This document shows positions 27,676 to 36,625 of a stretch of 64,000 bases of DNA, piece after piece (within the stretch, counting starts at the first letter, position 1; each line of letters begins with the position of its first letter). The notes beneath the pieces were generated by a model. That model searched no databases. It saw only the letters and a list, made by a program, of their open reading frames with translations, and was not told the DNA's origin. Origin of the DNA: Oscillospiraceae bacterium (GTDB lineage: Bacteria > Bacillota > Clostridia > Oscillospirales > Acutalibacteraceae); the NCBI GenBank assembly GCA_015066565.1, contig SVOB01000001.1, positions 62,001 to 126,000 of the forward strand, written 5' to 3'. A program made the translations under genes and the position numbers.

Positions 27676-28500
27676 ATGAAGAAAGTTTTATCTTTAATTG
27701 TTGTTATTGCCCTTCTTGTTGCGTTGCCTGTATTTGCTTTTGCGGCTGAAAGCGATAAACCGCTTCTTGTTGATGAAGCAGGCTTGTTATCCGAAAGTGA
27801 ATTCAGTCTTCTTGAAGAGAAGCTTAACAGCTTAAGCGAAGAGTTGAATTTTGATATCGTTGTTGTAACTGTTGACGGTCTTGACGGTAAATCACCAATG
27901 GTTTTTGCCGATGACTATTATGACTATAACGGTTACGGATACGGCGAAAGTCATGACGGCTGTCTTTTCCTTATAAGTATGGAAGAGCGTGACTGGTATG
28001 TTTCGACAACGGGTTACGGAATTACGGCTATTACAGATTACGGTATTGACTATATTGAATCTGCCGTTGTTCCTTATCTTTCGTCAGGCGATTATTACGG
28101 CGCTTTTAATGAGTTCGCTGAAACCGTTGTAGATTTTGTTGTTGAAGCGAGAAACGGTAGCGCATACGACATTGATAACACGATTGACGGTTATAATCCT
28201 AACGAAAGGTCAACCGGCGATAAGATAAAAACAGTACTTATTTGTATTGCTGCCGGTCTTATAATTTCACTAATTGTCACTTTCGGCATTAAGCGTTCTT
28301 ATACAAAGGCGGTTAAGTTTAACCGTGACGCGCGTAATTACCTTGTACCGAACAGTATGAAGATTACTAATTCGTATGACAATTTCCTCTATTCAACCGT
28401 AACTAAGGTTAAAATTCAAACCGAAAGCAGTTCGGGAGGAAGCTCGACTCATACGTCGTCTTCAGGTACTTCACACGGCGGAGGAGGCGGAAAATTCTGA
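27676..28500 (+). CDS. TPM-domain secreted/membrane protein (YdjH/YgcG-like)
   Basis: A 274-residue protein with a signal peptide (MKKVLSLIVVIALLVALPVF to AFAA), a TPM domain at ~residues 28-165 (VDEAGLLSESEF, FDIVVVTVDGL, DYYDYNGYGYG), one membrane helix (~193-214), and a Ser/Gly-rich C-terminus ending in SHGGGGGKF. TPM proteins include a plant thylakoid phosphatase and bacterial YgcG and YdjH. I use the ATG behind AAGGGGG rather than an upstream TTG inside the preceding gene. Confidence 0.83.
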   Translation: MKKVLSLIVVIALLVALPVFAFAAESDKPLLVDEAGLLSESEFSLLEEKLNSLSEELNFDIVVVTVDGLDGKSPMVFADDYYDYNGYGYGESHDGCLFLISMEERDWYVSTTGYGITAITDYGIDYIESAVVPYLSSGDYYGAFNEFAETVVDFVVEARNGSAYDIDNTIDGYNPNERSTGDKIKTVLICIAAGLIISLIVTFGIKRSYTKAVKFNRDARNYLVPNSMKITNSYDNFLYSTVTKVKIQTESSSGGSSTHTSSSGTSHGGGGGKF

Positions 28501-28994
28501 TGAATAAAACAGAAATTATTTCTATCGAAAGAATTCCCGAAAATGTTGAACAGTTAAAGGAAATGAGCGCTTGCTCCCTGACAACGCCTTTTCAGACTGC
28601 CGCTCTTGCGGTAGCTGTTCTGTGCAACTATGAAAAAGATGTTGAAAAAACAATCGAGATGATTAATTATCTCAAGGGACCTGCCGAGCTTTCAAATCTC
28701 GAGAAGCAGTTTCTTCGTGACAGACTTGTCGAAAAAGCTTATGTCTCGCGTTCATATTTTAAGGGAACAAGTCCTCAGAATGATTATGCGCTTCCCGATA
28801 CGCTTGAAATTGAGGTCAGCGATAATCCTTATTCATACGATAACGAGGGCTATGCAGTTCTCTATTTAAAGTCATCCGGCGCTGATTCGCCGCGTCAGGT
28901 TAAATTAAGACGCAAGGGTGATAACTGGTATTTGTGGGAAATTCTATTCCTTTCGGATATAAGAGTTCCCGCTTCACTTGACCCCTGGGCATAA
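28500..28994 (+). CDS. Unknown conserved protein following the Ydj-like module (possibly DUF6935)
   Basis: A 164-residue soluble protein that starts on the last base of the TPM gene stop (TGATG), so it belongs to that operon. It has a helical N-terminal half (LTTPFQTAALAVAVLCNYEKD) and a beta-rich C-terminal half ending in the motif GDNWYLWEILFLSDIRVP. I recall this pattern as a clostridial domain of unknown function, perhaps DUF6935, but cannot confirm the number. No catalytic residues are evident. Confidence 0.6.
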   Translation: MNKTEIISIERIPENVEQLKEMSACSLTTPFQTAALAVAVLCNYEKDVEKTIEMINYLKGPAELSNLEKQFLRDRLVEKAYVSRSYFKGTSPQNDYALPDTLEIEVSDNPYSYDNEGYAVLYLKSSGADSPRQVKLRRKGDNWYLWEILFLSDIRVPASLDPWA

Positions 28995-29003
28995 AAAAAG
29001 AAA

Positions 29004-29040
29004 AGGCCGTAGCCTCATTTGAGGTTACGGCTTATTTTTT
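29004..29040. terminator. Bidirectional terminator between the Ydj-like operon and dusB
   Basis: A 13-bp stem around GCCGTAGCCTC / GAGGTTACGGC with a 4-nt loop. An A-rich run lies on the left and a T-rich run on the right, so it can end transcripts from both directions. It overlaps the last codon of dusB by two bases. Confidence 0.85.
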
Positions 29041-30004
29041 ATTGGTTTTCACTCGCAATTCTGAAAGCGATTTCTTCAAGCTGTTCTATTGATTCTATTG
29101 AACATATTTCTCTTTTGTATCTCGCCGTTCCGCGTATTCCCTTGGTGTACCAGGCGGCGTGCTTTCTTGCTTCTCTTATGCCTATTCTTTCGCCCTTGTA
29201 TTCGCAAATGCGGTTTATGTGCTTTAACATAACTCTCATTCTTTCCGAAACGGGAGGCTCGGGAATAACTGTTTCGTGATTAAGATAACCGTTAATCTGT
29301 GAGAAAACCCACGGTCTGCCGAGAGAACCTCTTCCGACCATTACGGCGTCGCAGTTTGTGTATTCAATCATTTTAGCGGCGCTTAAGCCGTCTGTTATGT
29401 CGCCGTTTCCGATAACGGGTATATTAACGGCTTGTTTAACCTGCTTAATAATATCAAAATTAATCGGCAAGGCATACATCTGTTCACGGGTACGCCCGTG
29501 AATAATAATAGCCGAGGCGCCTGCCTGCTCAACTCTTTTTGCGATTTCAACGGCGTTTATGCTTTCGTTATCCCATCCCGCCCTCATTTTAACGGTTACG
29601 GGAACAGGTGAAGCGTTAACAACTTCTTTAACTATGCTTTCGGCAAGAGCAGGGTTTCTTAAAAGACTTGACCCGCTTTTGTTATTAACTATTTTCGGCG
29701 CCGGACAACCCATATTTATATCAATTATTTCGGGTTTGAATTCCATAACGGTTTCAATACTCTGAGCCATTATAAACGGATCATAACCGAAAATCTGGAT
29801 ACCCGCAGGTCTTTCCTTTTCGGAAAGATGAAGCAGCTCTTTTGATTTTCTGTCGGTCATAGTGATGCCCTTGCTGCTTACCATTTCGCTTTCAACGTAG
29901 CCTGCGCCGTATTCAACGCATAACTCGCGAAACGCCATATCGGCGACGCCCGCCATCGGCGCTAAAAACGCTTTTGAATTAAACTTTACATTACCGATTT
30001 TCAA
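29039..30004 (-). CDS. dusB: tRNA-dihydrouridine synthase DusB
   Basis: A 321-residue FMN enzyme reducing uridine in tRNA. The start is taken as TTG with AGGGA 8 nt upstream, giving MKIGNVKFNSKAFLAPMAGVAD. Longer in-frame starts would include promoter sequence. Visible motifs are CPAPKIVNNKSGSSLL (catalytic Cys), KMRAGW, IIHGRTREQ, and GNGDI with VMVGRGSLGRPW. It is alone on the minus strand here and diverges from polA. Confidence 0.93.
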   Translation of the reverse strand: MKIGNVKFNSKAFLAPMAGVADMAFRELCVEYGAGYVESEMVSSKGITMTDRKSKELLHLSEKERPAGIQIFGYDPFIMAQSIETVMEFKPEIIDINMGCPAPKIVNNKSGSSLLRNPALAESIVKEVVNASPVPVTVKMRAGWDNESINAVEIAKRVEQAGASAIIIHGRTREQMYALPINFDIIKQVKQAVNIPVIGNGDITDGLSAAKMIEYTNCDAVMVGRGSLGRPWVFSQINGYLNHETVIPEPPVSERMRVMLKHINRICEYKGERIGIREARKHAAWYTKGIRGTARYKREICSIESIEQLEEIAFRIASENQ

Positions 30005-30035
30005 CAAATCATTCCCTATGAAAAACTTTTTATGT

Positions 30036-30064
30036 ATTTTACCATATTTTTTCATATTTTTCAC
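30036..30064 (-). promoter_or_regulatory. Possible dusB promoter (extended -10)
   Basis: Reading the minus strand: GTGAAA, 17 nt, then TAAAAT preceded by TGG. The leader to the TTG start is about 30 nt. Confidence 0.45.
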
Positions 30065-30082
30065 CCAAAAAGACAAATTTTG

Positions 30083-30091
30083 TGGTAAAAT
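30083..30091 (+). promoter_or_regulatory. Possible polA extended -10 element
   Basis: TGGTAAAAT, the same 9 bases as in the divergent dusB promoter, about 27 nt before the polA ATG. No good -35 is visible, so this rests on the extended -10 alone. Confidence 0.35.
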
Positions 30092-30117
30092 AATAAAAAA
30101 CTAATTGGCGGTGTAAT

Positions 30118-32676
30118 ATGAAGCTTTTGGTTTTAGACGGAAACAGTATACTTAACCGCGCTTTTTATGGTATAAAACTGCTTACGACAAAGGACGGCAG
30201 ATTTACAAACGGTATTACGGGATTTTTAAATATTCTTCTTAAACTCAATTCCGAGGTTAATCCCGATGCCGTGGCGATTGCCTTTGACCTGAAAGCGCCG
30301 ACTTTCAGACATAAAATGTATGACGGCTATAAGGCTCAGAGAAAGGGTATGCCGCCCGAGCTTGCAGAGCAGATGCCTGTACTTAAAGAGCTTTTAAGGG
30401 CGCTTGGTTATAAGCTTGTTGAGAAAGAGGGCTATGAAGCCGACGATATTCTCGGCACTCTTTCAGCCTGCTGTAAGGGTGATGACCACTGCTATATTGC
30501 TACGGGCGACCGTGATTCGCTTCAGCTTGTAAACGATAATGTAACGGTGCTTCTCGCTTCTACGAAAATGGGCGGTCAGCAGACGGTTTACTATGACGAA
30601 AAAAAGGTGCTTGAGGATTATCTTGTCACACCGAAACAGCTTATTGATATAAAGGCTCTTATGGGTGACAGCTCGGACAATATTCCGGGTGTAGCGGGAG
30701 TCGGTCAGAAAACGGCTACCGATTTGATTGTCAAGTATAAAAATATTGATTATATTTATGAAAATTTATCTTCGCTTGATATAAAAGAGGGCGTAAGACA
30801 AAAGCTCGCTAACGATAAGGATATGGCGTATTTAAGCCGTACCCTCGGTACAATTTGCCTTGAAGCGCCGATTGATACCGATATTTCTTCTTATATTCCG
30901 TCTGCACCCGATACTAAGGAAGCCGTTAGAATTCTTACAAGCCTTGAAATGTTCAGGATGATTGAAAAGTTTTCTCTTGACGAAGAAAGCCTGACTGAAA
31001 GAGAAAAAACCGAAAATACTCCGTCTGTCAGCGTTATGTTTGACGGGAACGAGAACTTTTTGAATTCAAAATCGGTTTTCATCGATTATGAAATAAGCGG
31101 TAACGGCTTGTCTGTCGTTTGCTTCGCAGACGGTAAAGTGAACGAGGTTAAAAACTATAAAGAGTTATTTGAAAACGGGGACATCGAAAAAACTGTTTTT
31201 GACGTTAAACCGCTTTGTAATTATCTTTCAAAAAACGGAATTGAGATTAAAAATGTTAAGGTGGATTTAATACTTGCCGCCTATGTTCTTAACCCGTCAT
31301 CTTCAACTTATGAACTTGACAGACTGTTACAGGAGTACTCTGTCAATTCGGTTTCGGTTGAAGGCTGTCCCGAAAATCTTCTTAAAAGAGCCGAAAAAGC
31401 GGCAAGCCTTATGCCTTTAAGAGAAAAAATGCTTGCTGAAATCACCGTGAATAATCAGGAAGAACTGCTCTTTAATATTGAAATGCCGCTTGCGAAGGTT
31501 CTTTCTTCAATGGAAGTTCTCGGCTTTGAGGTCGATAAGAAAGGGATTGAGGATTTCGGCGAAATGCTTTCGGGCAGAATTTCCGAAATCCAGAGCCGTA
31601 TTTATGAGGCGGCGGGAGAAGAATTTAACATTAATTCTCCGAAGCAACTCGGAGTTATACTTTTTGAAAAACTGAATATTCCCGCAAAGAAAAAGACTAA
31701 AAGCGGATATTCAACAAATGCAGACGTACTTGAAAGCCTTGAGAGCGAATATCCGATTGTCCGTGATATTCTTGAATACAGAACTCTGACGAAGCTCTCT
31801 TCGACCTATTGCGAAGGGCTTTTGAAAGAAATTGAATCGGACGGAAGAATTCACTCAACCTTTAAGCAAACCGAAACGAGAACGGGTAGAATATCTTCAA
31901 CCGAGCCGAATTTGCAGAATATACCCGTAAGACAGGAGCTCGGACGTGAAATGCGTAAATTCTTCAAGGCTTCCGAGGGGAAGGTGCTTATTGACGCCGA
32001 CTATTCCCAGATTGAGCTTCGCGTACTTGCCGACGCTGCTGACGACAAGGTTATGCTTGACGCTTTCAATAATGATGTTGATATTCACGCTATAACCGCT
32101 TCTCAGGTTTTCAATATGCCTTTGATGATGGTTACACCCACAATGCGTTCAAGGGCAAAGGCTGTTAATTTTGGAATTGTTTACGGTATAGGCGCTTTTT
32201 CACTCGCAAAGGATATCGGCGTAACAAGAGCCGAAGCAGATAAGTATATCAAAGATTATCTTTATCACTATTCAGGTGTTAACGCCTATATGCAAAACGA
32301 GGTGAAGCTCGCTAAGGAAAACGGCTATGCGAAAACTCTCTTTAACCGCCGCCGCTATCTTCCCGAGCTGTCCTCGTCAAACGGTATGCTTCGCGCGTTC
32401 GGCGAAAGAGTTGCAAGGAATATGCCTATTCAGGGAACTGCCGCTGACATTATTAAAATCGCTATGATTAAGACTTATGAGCGCCTTGAAAAAGAAAAAA
32501 TGAGCTCACGCCTTATTCTCCAGATACACGACGAGCTTATAGTCGAAGCGCCCGAAAATGAGGCTGAAAAGGCGGCTGAGATTCTTAAGGAAGAAATGGA
32601 AAACGCCTGTAAATTAAAGGTTAAGCTTGTTGCCGCAGTAGGAACCGGCAAAACCTGGTATGAGGCTAAAAAATGA
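30118..32676 (+). CDS. polA: DNA polymerase I
   Basis: An 852-residue polymerase. The 5'-3' exonuclease domain covers ~residues 1-285 (GDSSDNIPGVAGVGQKTA), and a 3'-5' exonuclease-like domain ~310-460 follows. The polymerase domain holds motif A (DYSQIELRVLAD), motif B (RSRAKAVNFGIVYG) and motif C (QIHDELIVE). In the exonuclease-like domain the first D-x-E is kept (FIDYEIS), but the residue aligned to E. coli D424 appears to be Leu (VKPLCNYL), so proofreading is probably weak or lost, as in several Firmicutes. Confidence 0.95.
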   Translation: MKLLVLDGNSILNRAFYGIKLLTTKDGRFTNGITGFLNILLKLNSEVNPDAVAIAFDLKAPTFRHKMYDGYKAQRKGMPPELAEQMPVLKELLRALGYKLVEKEGYEADDILGTLSACCKGDDHCYIATGDRDSLQLVNDNVTVLLASTKMGGQQTVYYDEKKVLEDYLVTPKQLIDIKALMGDSSDNIPGVAGVGQKTATDLIVKYKNIDYIYENLSSLDIKEGVRQKLANDKDMAYLSRTLGTICLEAPIDTDISSYIPSAPDTKEAVRILTSLEMFRMIEKFSLDEESLTEREKTENTPSVSVMFDGNENFLNSKSVFIDYEISGNGLSVVCFADGKVNEVKNYKELFENGDIEKTVFDVKPLCNYLSKNGIEIKNVKVDLILAAYVLNPSSSTYELDRLLQEYSVNSVSVEGCPENLLKRAEKAASLMPLREKMLAEITVNNQEELLFNIEMPLAKVLSSMEVLGFEVDKKGIEDFGEMLSGRISEIQSRIYEAAGEEFNINSPKQLGVILFEKLNIPAKKKTKSGYSTNADVLESLESEYPIVRDILEYRTLTKLSSTYCEGLLKEIESDGRIHSTFKQTETRTGRISSTEPNLQNIPVRQELGREMRKFFKASEGKVLIDADYSQIELRVLADAADDKVMLDAFNNDVDIHAITASQVFNMPLMMVTPTMRSRAKAVNFGIVYGIGAFSLAKDIGVTRAEADKYIKDYLYHYSGVNAYMQNEVKLAKENGYAKTLFNRRRYLPELSSSNGMLRAFGERVARNMPIQGTAADIIKIAMIKTYERLEKEKMSSRLILQIHDELIVEAPENEAEKAAEILKEEMENACKLKVKLVAAVGTGKTWYEAKK

Positions 32677-33116
32677 CAGTTTCTTTTATGACAAAGGAAG
32701 ATGCTAAAGCCGTTGCGCTTCTTGAAAAGGAGTGCTTCGCTTCGCCGTGGACTGAGCAGACTTTAATTGAAGAAACCGACAATCCCACTGCCGTTTTTCT
32801 TGTCGCAAAGGAAAATGATGAGATTATCGGTTATATTGGTTCAAACAATATTCTCGGCGAGGTTTTTATAACCAATATTGCCGTAACCTCATCATACAGA
32901 AGAAAAGGCGTTGGCTTTTTGCTTTTAAAATCACTGATAGACGAATGTGGGAACAAAAGGGCTTCATACTTGACTTTAGAGGTCAGAAAGAGTAATATTT
33001 CAGCGATTAAACTATATGAAAAGGCGGGCTTTAAGCAGGTTGGGGAAAGAAAGAATTTTTATTCGGACCCAACCGAAAACGCCCTGCTCTATACATTTTA
33101 TTTCAACTATGATTAA
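32673..33116 (+). CDS. rimI: Ribosomal protein alanine N-acetyltransferase RimI-like
   Basis: A 147-residue GNAT acetyltransferase. The acetyl-CoA loop is SSYRRKGVGFLLL, followed by LEVRKSNISAIKLYEKAGF and the Tyr in YSDP. RimI acetylates the N-terminus of ribosomal protein S18 and is regularly found with the t6A genes. It starts by ATGA overlap with polA, and the tsaD gene lies one gene downstream. Confidence 0.88.
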   Translation: MTVSFMTKEDAKAVALLEKECFASPWTEQTLIEETDNPTAVFLVAKENDEIIGYIGSNNILGEVFITNIAVTSSYRRKGVGFLLLKSLIDECGNKRASYLTLEVRKSNISAIKLYEKAGFKQVGERKNFYSDPTENALLYTFYFNYD

Positions 33117-33588
33117 AGACTTTATAAAAAGGCATAAAGAGATTATTCTTTATGTATTTTTCGGTTTTCTGACAACCGTTGTAAGCTATGTTTCATATTT
33201 CTTCTGTAAAGCAATCGGTATTCGCTATGAGATAGCGACGGTTATTGCCTGGATTTGTTCTGTTTTATTCGCTTTTGTAACAAATAAGCTTTTTGTTTTT
33301 GAAAGCAAGTCGTCAAAGACAAAAACGGTTGCAAAAGAAATTACCATGTTTTTCGGCGGAAGAATAGTCTCTTTGCTTCTTGAGCTCTTAATTATGAAAA
33401 TAGGTATGGATTTTATCCATGCAGGCAGGCTGACGTTGTTTGCCTTCGGCAGGGATCTTCCGTTAGGTGAGTTTTTAACTAAAACAGTTGCGGGTATAGT
33501 AGTTCTCGTAACGAATTATATAATCAGTAAGTTTATGATATTCAGAAAGAAAAAAGGCGGTGATACAGATGAAAATCCTTGCGATTGA
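33109..33588 (+). CDS. GtrA family membrane protein
   Basis: A 159-residue protein with four predicted helices (about residues 11-32, 40-58, 78-96, 125-147). The FGFLTTVVSYVSYFF and WICSVLFAFVTNKLFVF blocks are GtrA-like. Family members are thought to help flip or use undecaprenyl-linked sugars for surface polysaccharides. I start at the ATG overlapping the rimI stop by 8 nt. No glycosyltransferase partner is nearby, so the role here is open. Confidence 0.85.
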   Translation: MIKDFIKRHKEIILYVFFGFLTTVVSYVSYFFCKAIGIRYEIATVIAWICSVLFAFVTNKLFVFESKSSKTKTVAKEITMFFGGRIVSLLLELLIMKIGMDFIHAGRLTLFAFGRDLPLGEFLTKTVAGIVVLVTNYIISKFMIFRKKKGGDTDENPCD

Positions 33589-34585
33589 GTCCTCTTGCGA
33601 CGAAACTGCGGCGGCGGTGGTCGAGGACGGACGTAAAATCCTTTCTTCTGTAGTTGCAACCCAGATTGAAAGCCATAAGGTTTTCGGCGGCGTAGTTCCC
33701 GAAATTGCTTCGAGGATGCATATTGAAGCTATAAGCGGAGTTGTTGACGAGGCTATGAAAAAAGCAGGGTTAGATTACACTGACCTTGACGCAATCGGCG
33801 TTACATACGCTCCAGGTCTTATAGGAGCTTTGCTCGTAGGCGTGAATTTTGCAAAGGGTCTTTCTCTCGCAACGGGGTTGCCGCTTATACCTGTTCACCA
33901 TTTAAGAGGTCATATTGCCTCGAATTATCTTACCTTCCCCGAGCTTGAACCGCCTTTTATGTGTCTTGTTGTTTCAGGCGGTCACAGCCATATAGTCACT
34001 GTTGACGATTACACCTCATTTAAGATAATTGGTAAAACCCGTGACGACGCTGCGGGGGAGTGCCTGGACAAAGTCGCGAGGGCTATGGGCATCCCTTATC
34101 CGGGCGGGGTAAATCTCGATAAAATCGCCGTAAACGGAAATGAAAAGGCTTATTCTTTACCTCATCCGAGAGTCGAAGGAAGCGAGTTCGATTTCAGTTT
34201 TTCGGGACTTAAAACTGCGGCGATAAATATAATTCACAATGCCGAACAAAAGGGCGAAAAGGTAAACCGTGAGGATTTATGCGCTTCTTATCTTAACGCG
34301 GTGACCGATTGCTTATGTAACAATACGGTTAAAGCTATGAAAGATTATGGCTTTAAAAAACTCGCTTTAGCGGGCGGAGTCAGTGCAAATTCGGTTCTCA
34401 GAAGAAAAATGACCGAGTTTGCTGATGAAAACGGCTGGCAGTTGTTTTTGCCGGAATTATCTCTTTGCGGCGACAATGCGGCGATGATAGGCTCTCAGGC
34501 ATATTATGAGTATTTAAAGGGGAATATCGCCTCAACACATTTGAACGCATACGCTACAATGCCTATTGATAATCCGGTTTTTTGA
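33569..34585 (+). CDS. tsaD: tRNA t6A37 threonylcarbamoyltransferase TsaD
   Basis: A 338-residue ASKHA-fold enzyme that transfers threonylcarbamoyl to A37 of ANN-decoding tRNAs with TsaB and TsaE. The start MKILAIESSCDETAAAVVEDG, the iron-binding HHLRGHIASN, VSGGHSHIV and the C-terminal LAGGVSANSVLR are visible. The ATG has GGCGG 8 nt upstream; an earlier in-frame GTG is less well placed. It overlaps gtrA by 20 nt. tsaB and tsaE are not in the window. Confidence 0.95.
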   Translation: MKILAIESSCDETAAAVVEDGRKILSSVVATQIESHKVFGGVVPEIASRMHIEAISGVVDEAMKKAGLDYTDLDAIGVTYAPGLIGALLVGVNFAKGLSLATGLPLIPVHHLRGHIASNYLTFPELEPPFMCLVVSGGHSHIVTVDDYTSFKIIGKTRDDAAGECLDKVARAMGIPYPGGVNLDKIAVNGNEKAYSLPHPRVEGSEFDFSFSGLKTAAINIIHNAEQKGEKVNREDLCASYLNAVTDCLCNNTVKAMKDYGFKKLALAGGVSANSVLRRKMTEFADENGWQLFLPELSLCGDNAAMIGSQAYYEYLKGNIASTHLNAYATMPIDNPVF

Positions 34586-34647
34586 CTCTAAAAGATAAAT
34601 TGCACAAAAAAACGAGTGAAATTGTTTATTATTTAACAAAATAGTGA

Positions 34648-34676
34648 TTGAACATTTTTTCAAAATATAATATAAT
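34648..34676 (+). promoter_or_regulatory. Sigma-A-type promoter for pckA
   Basis: TTGAAC (34648-34653), 17 nt, TATAAT (34671-34676). The leader is about 40 nt with an AAAGGAG RBS. No cre-like operator was seen beside it. Confidence 0.8.
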
Positions 34677-34721
34677 ATTTTTGTTAATTATTGTATTCAT
34701 TTCTATAAAGGAGTTATTACT

Positions 34722-36515
34722 ATGGAAAATGCACTTACAACCAACAAGAGCATTCTCGAATGGATTGACAAGCAGGTTGAGCTTGTTAAGCCTGAGAGAA
34801 TAGTCTGGATTGACGGTTCCAAAGAGCAGATTGAGGCTCTCAGAGCAGAGGGCGTAAGAACAGGTGAGATGATTAAGCTTAACGACGAGCTTCTTCCCGA
34901 CTGTTATTATCACAGAACTGCTCCCAACGACGTTGCCCGTGTTGAGGACAGAACTCTTATCTGCTCAAGAAAAGAAGAGGACGCAGGTCCGACTAACCAT
35001 TGGATGGATCCCGAAAAAGCATATAAAATGCTTTACGATATTGCGCGTGACAGCTATAAGGGCAGAACAATGTATGTTATTCCCTATTCAATGGGTCCGA
35101 TAGGCTCCCCGCTTGCAAAGGTAGGTATTGAGCTTACAGATTCAATTTACGTTGTTCTTAATATGGCTATTATGACTCGTGTCGGCAAGAAGGTTATGGA
35201 TGTTCTCGGCGACAGCAACGACTGGGTACGCGGTCTTCACTGCAAGGTAAACGTTGACCCCGAAAACAGATGGATTTGCCAGTTCCCCGAAGATAACGCT
35301 ATTATTTCCGTTAACTCGGCTTACGGCGGAAACGTTCTTCTCGGTAAAAAGTGCTTCGCTCTCCGTATAGCTTCCTATCAGGGTAAGAATGAGGGCTGGC
35401 AGGCTGAGCATATGCTCATCCTCGGCGTTGAGAATCCTCATGGCGAGGTTAAATATATCTGCGCCGCTTTCCCGTCAGCTTGCGGTAAAACAAACCTTGC
35501 TATGCTTGTTCCTCCCGAGATTTACAAGAAGAAGGGCTATAAGGTATGGTGCGTAGGCGACGATATCTCCTGGATCAGAAAGGGCGCTGACGGCAGACTT
35601 TATGCTATCAACCCCGAAAACGGTTTCTTCGGCGTTGCTCCCGGTACAAACGAGAAGTCTAACCCGAACGCTCTTGAGTCAACAAAGAGAGGCGCTATCT
35701 TCACCAATGTTGCCCGTAACCTTGACAACAACACTGTTTGGTGGGAGGGCCTCGATAAGAATCCTCCTGAAAATGCTGAGGAGTGGACAGGAATTAAGTG
35801 CAACGGTAAAGAGTGGAAAGCAGAGGGTAAGAACCTTGCTCATCCCAACAGCCGTTTCACAGCTCCTACTGAGAACTGTCCTTGCCTTTCAAGCGAATTT
35901 GAAAACCCGCAGGGTGTTCCGATTTCTGCTTTCGTATTCGGCGGCAGACGCGCTAAGCTTGCTCCGCTGGTTTACCAGTCAAGAGACTGGAATCACGGCG
36001 TATTCGTAGGCGCTACAATGGCTTCCGAAACAACAGCCGCGGCTGCAGGCGCAGTAGGCGTTGTCCGTCGTGACCCGATGGCTATGCTTCCGTTCTGCGG
36101 TTATCATATGGCTGACTATTGGCAGCATTGGATTGATATCGGTAAGACACTTGATCCCGATAAGGCTCCGAAGATTTTCAACGTTAACTGGTTCAGAAAA
36201 GACGACGAAGGCAACTTCATGTGGCCCGGCTACGGCGAAAACCTCCGTGTTCTTGAATGGATTATCAAGCGTTGCGAAGGCGAGGTTGACGCTAAGGAAA
36301 CAGCAATCGGTTATGTTCCTTATGCTAAGGATATCAACATCGAAGGACTTGAGGGCGAAGTAAGCGAAGAATCGCTTGAAAAGATTCTTGACGTTGATAA
36401 GGCGCTCTGGAAAGATGAAGCCGACGGTATTGAAGAGTTCTTCAAGAAGTTCGGCGAAAAGCTTCCCAAGGAGCTTGTTGACGACCTCAACACTCTTAAA
36501 TCAAATCTTGATTAA
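34722..36515 (+). CDS. pckA: GTP-dependent phosphoenolpyruvate carboxykinase
   Basis: A 597-residue enzyme interconverting oxaloacetate and PEP with GTP/GDP. The P-loop-like FPSACGKTNLAMLVP (around residue 250) with its reactive Cys is diagnostic of the GTP class rather than the ATP class. HRTAPNDVARVEDRTL, FGGRRAKLAPLVYQ and ESTKRGAIFTNVA are further family blocks. In anaerobes of this group it commonly fixes CO2 on the route to succinate or feeds gluconeogenesis. It has its own promoter and terminator. Confidence 0.96.
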   Translation: MENALTTNKSILEWIDKQVELVKPERIVWIDGSKEQIEALRAEGVRTGEMIKLNDELLPDCYYHRTAPNDVARVEDRTLICSRKEEDAGPTNHWMDPEKAYKMLYDIARDSYKGRTMYVIPYSMGPIGSPLAKVGIELTDSIYVVLNMAIMTRVGKKVMDVLGDSNDWVRGLHCKVNVDPENRWICQFPEDNAIISVNSAYGGNVLLGKKCFALRIASYQGKNEGWQAEHMLILGVENPHGEVKYICAAFPSACGKTNLAMLVPPEIYKKKGYKVWCVGDDISWIRKGADGRLYAINPENGFFGVAPGTNEKSNPNALESTKRGAIFTNVARNLDNNTVWWEGLDKNPPENAEEWTGIKCNGKEWKAEGKNLAHPNSRFTAPTENCPCLSSEFENPQGVPISAFVFGGRRAKLAPLVYQSRDWNHGVFVGATMASETTAAAAGAVGVVRRDPMAMLPFCGYHMADYWQHWIDIGKTLDPDKAPKIFNVNWFRKDDEGNFMWPGYGENLRVLEWIIKRCEGEVDAKETAIGYVPYAKDINIEGLEGEVSEESLEKILDVDKALWKDEADGIEEFFKKFGEKLPKELVDDLNTLKSNLD

Positions 36516-36534
36516 TCATTAAAAAACAGTTTAA

Positions 36535-36572
36535 AAACCCCTTTGACCGTCGGTTAAAGGGGTTTACTTTTT
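36535..36572 (+). terminator. Intrinsic terminator after pckA
   Basis: A 14-bp stem (AAACCCCTTTGACC with GGTTAAAGGGGTTT, one G-U) with a 3-nt loop, then ACTTTTTT. A TATAAT at 36576-36581 directly after it may be the -10 of the next gene, but its -35 is poor. Confidence 0.9.
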
Positions 36573-36625
36573 TACTATAATATGATAAAATTTTAATAAT
36601 TATGGATTAAAAGGGGGTATAGCGT

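Noticed and set aside
34586-34721. Possible riboswitch or catabolite operator before pckA
   Set aside because: The leader after the promoter is only about 40 nt with no stable fold, and no cre-like palindrome was found.
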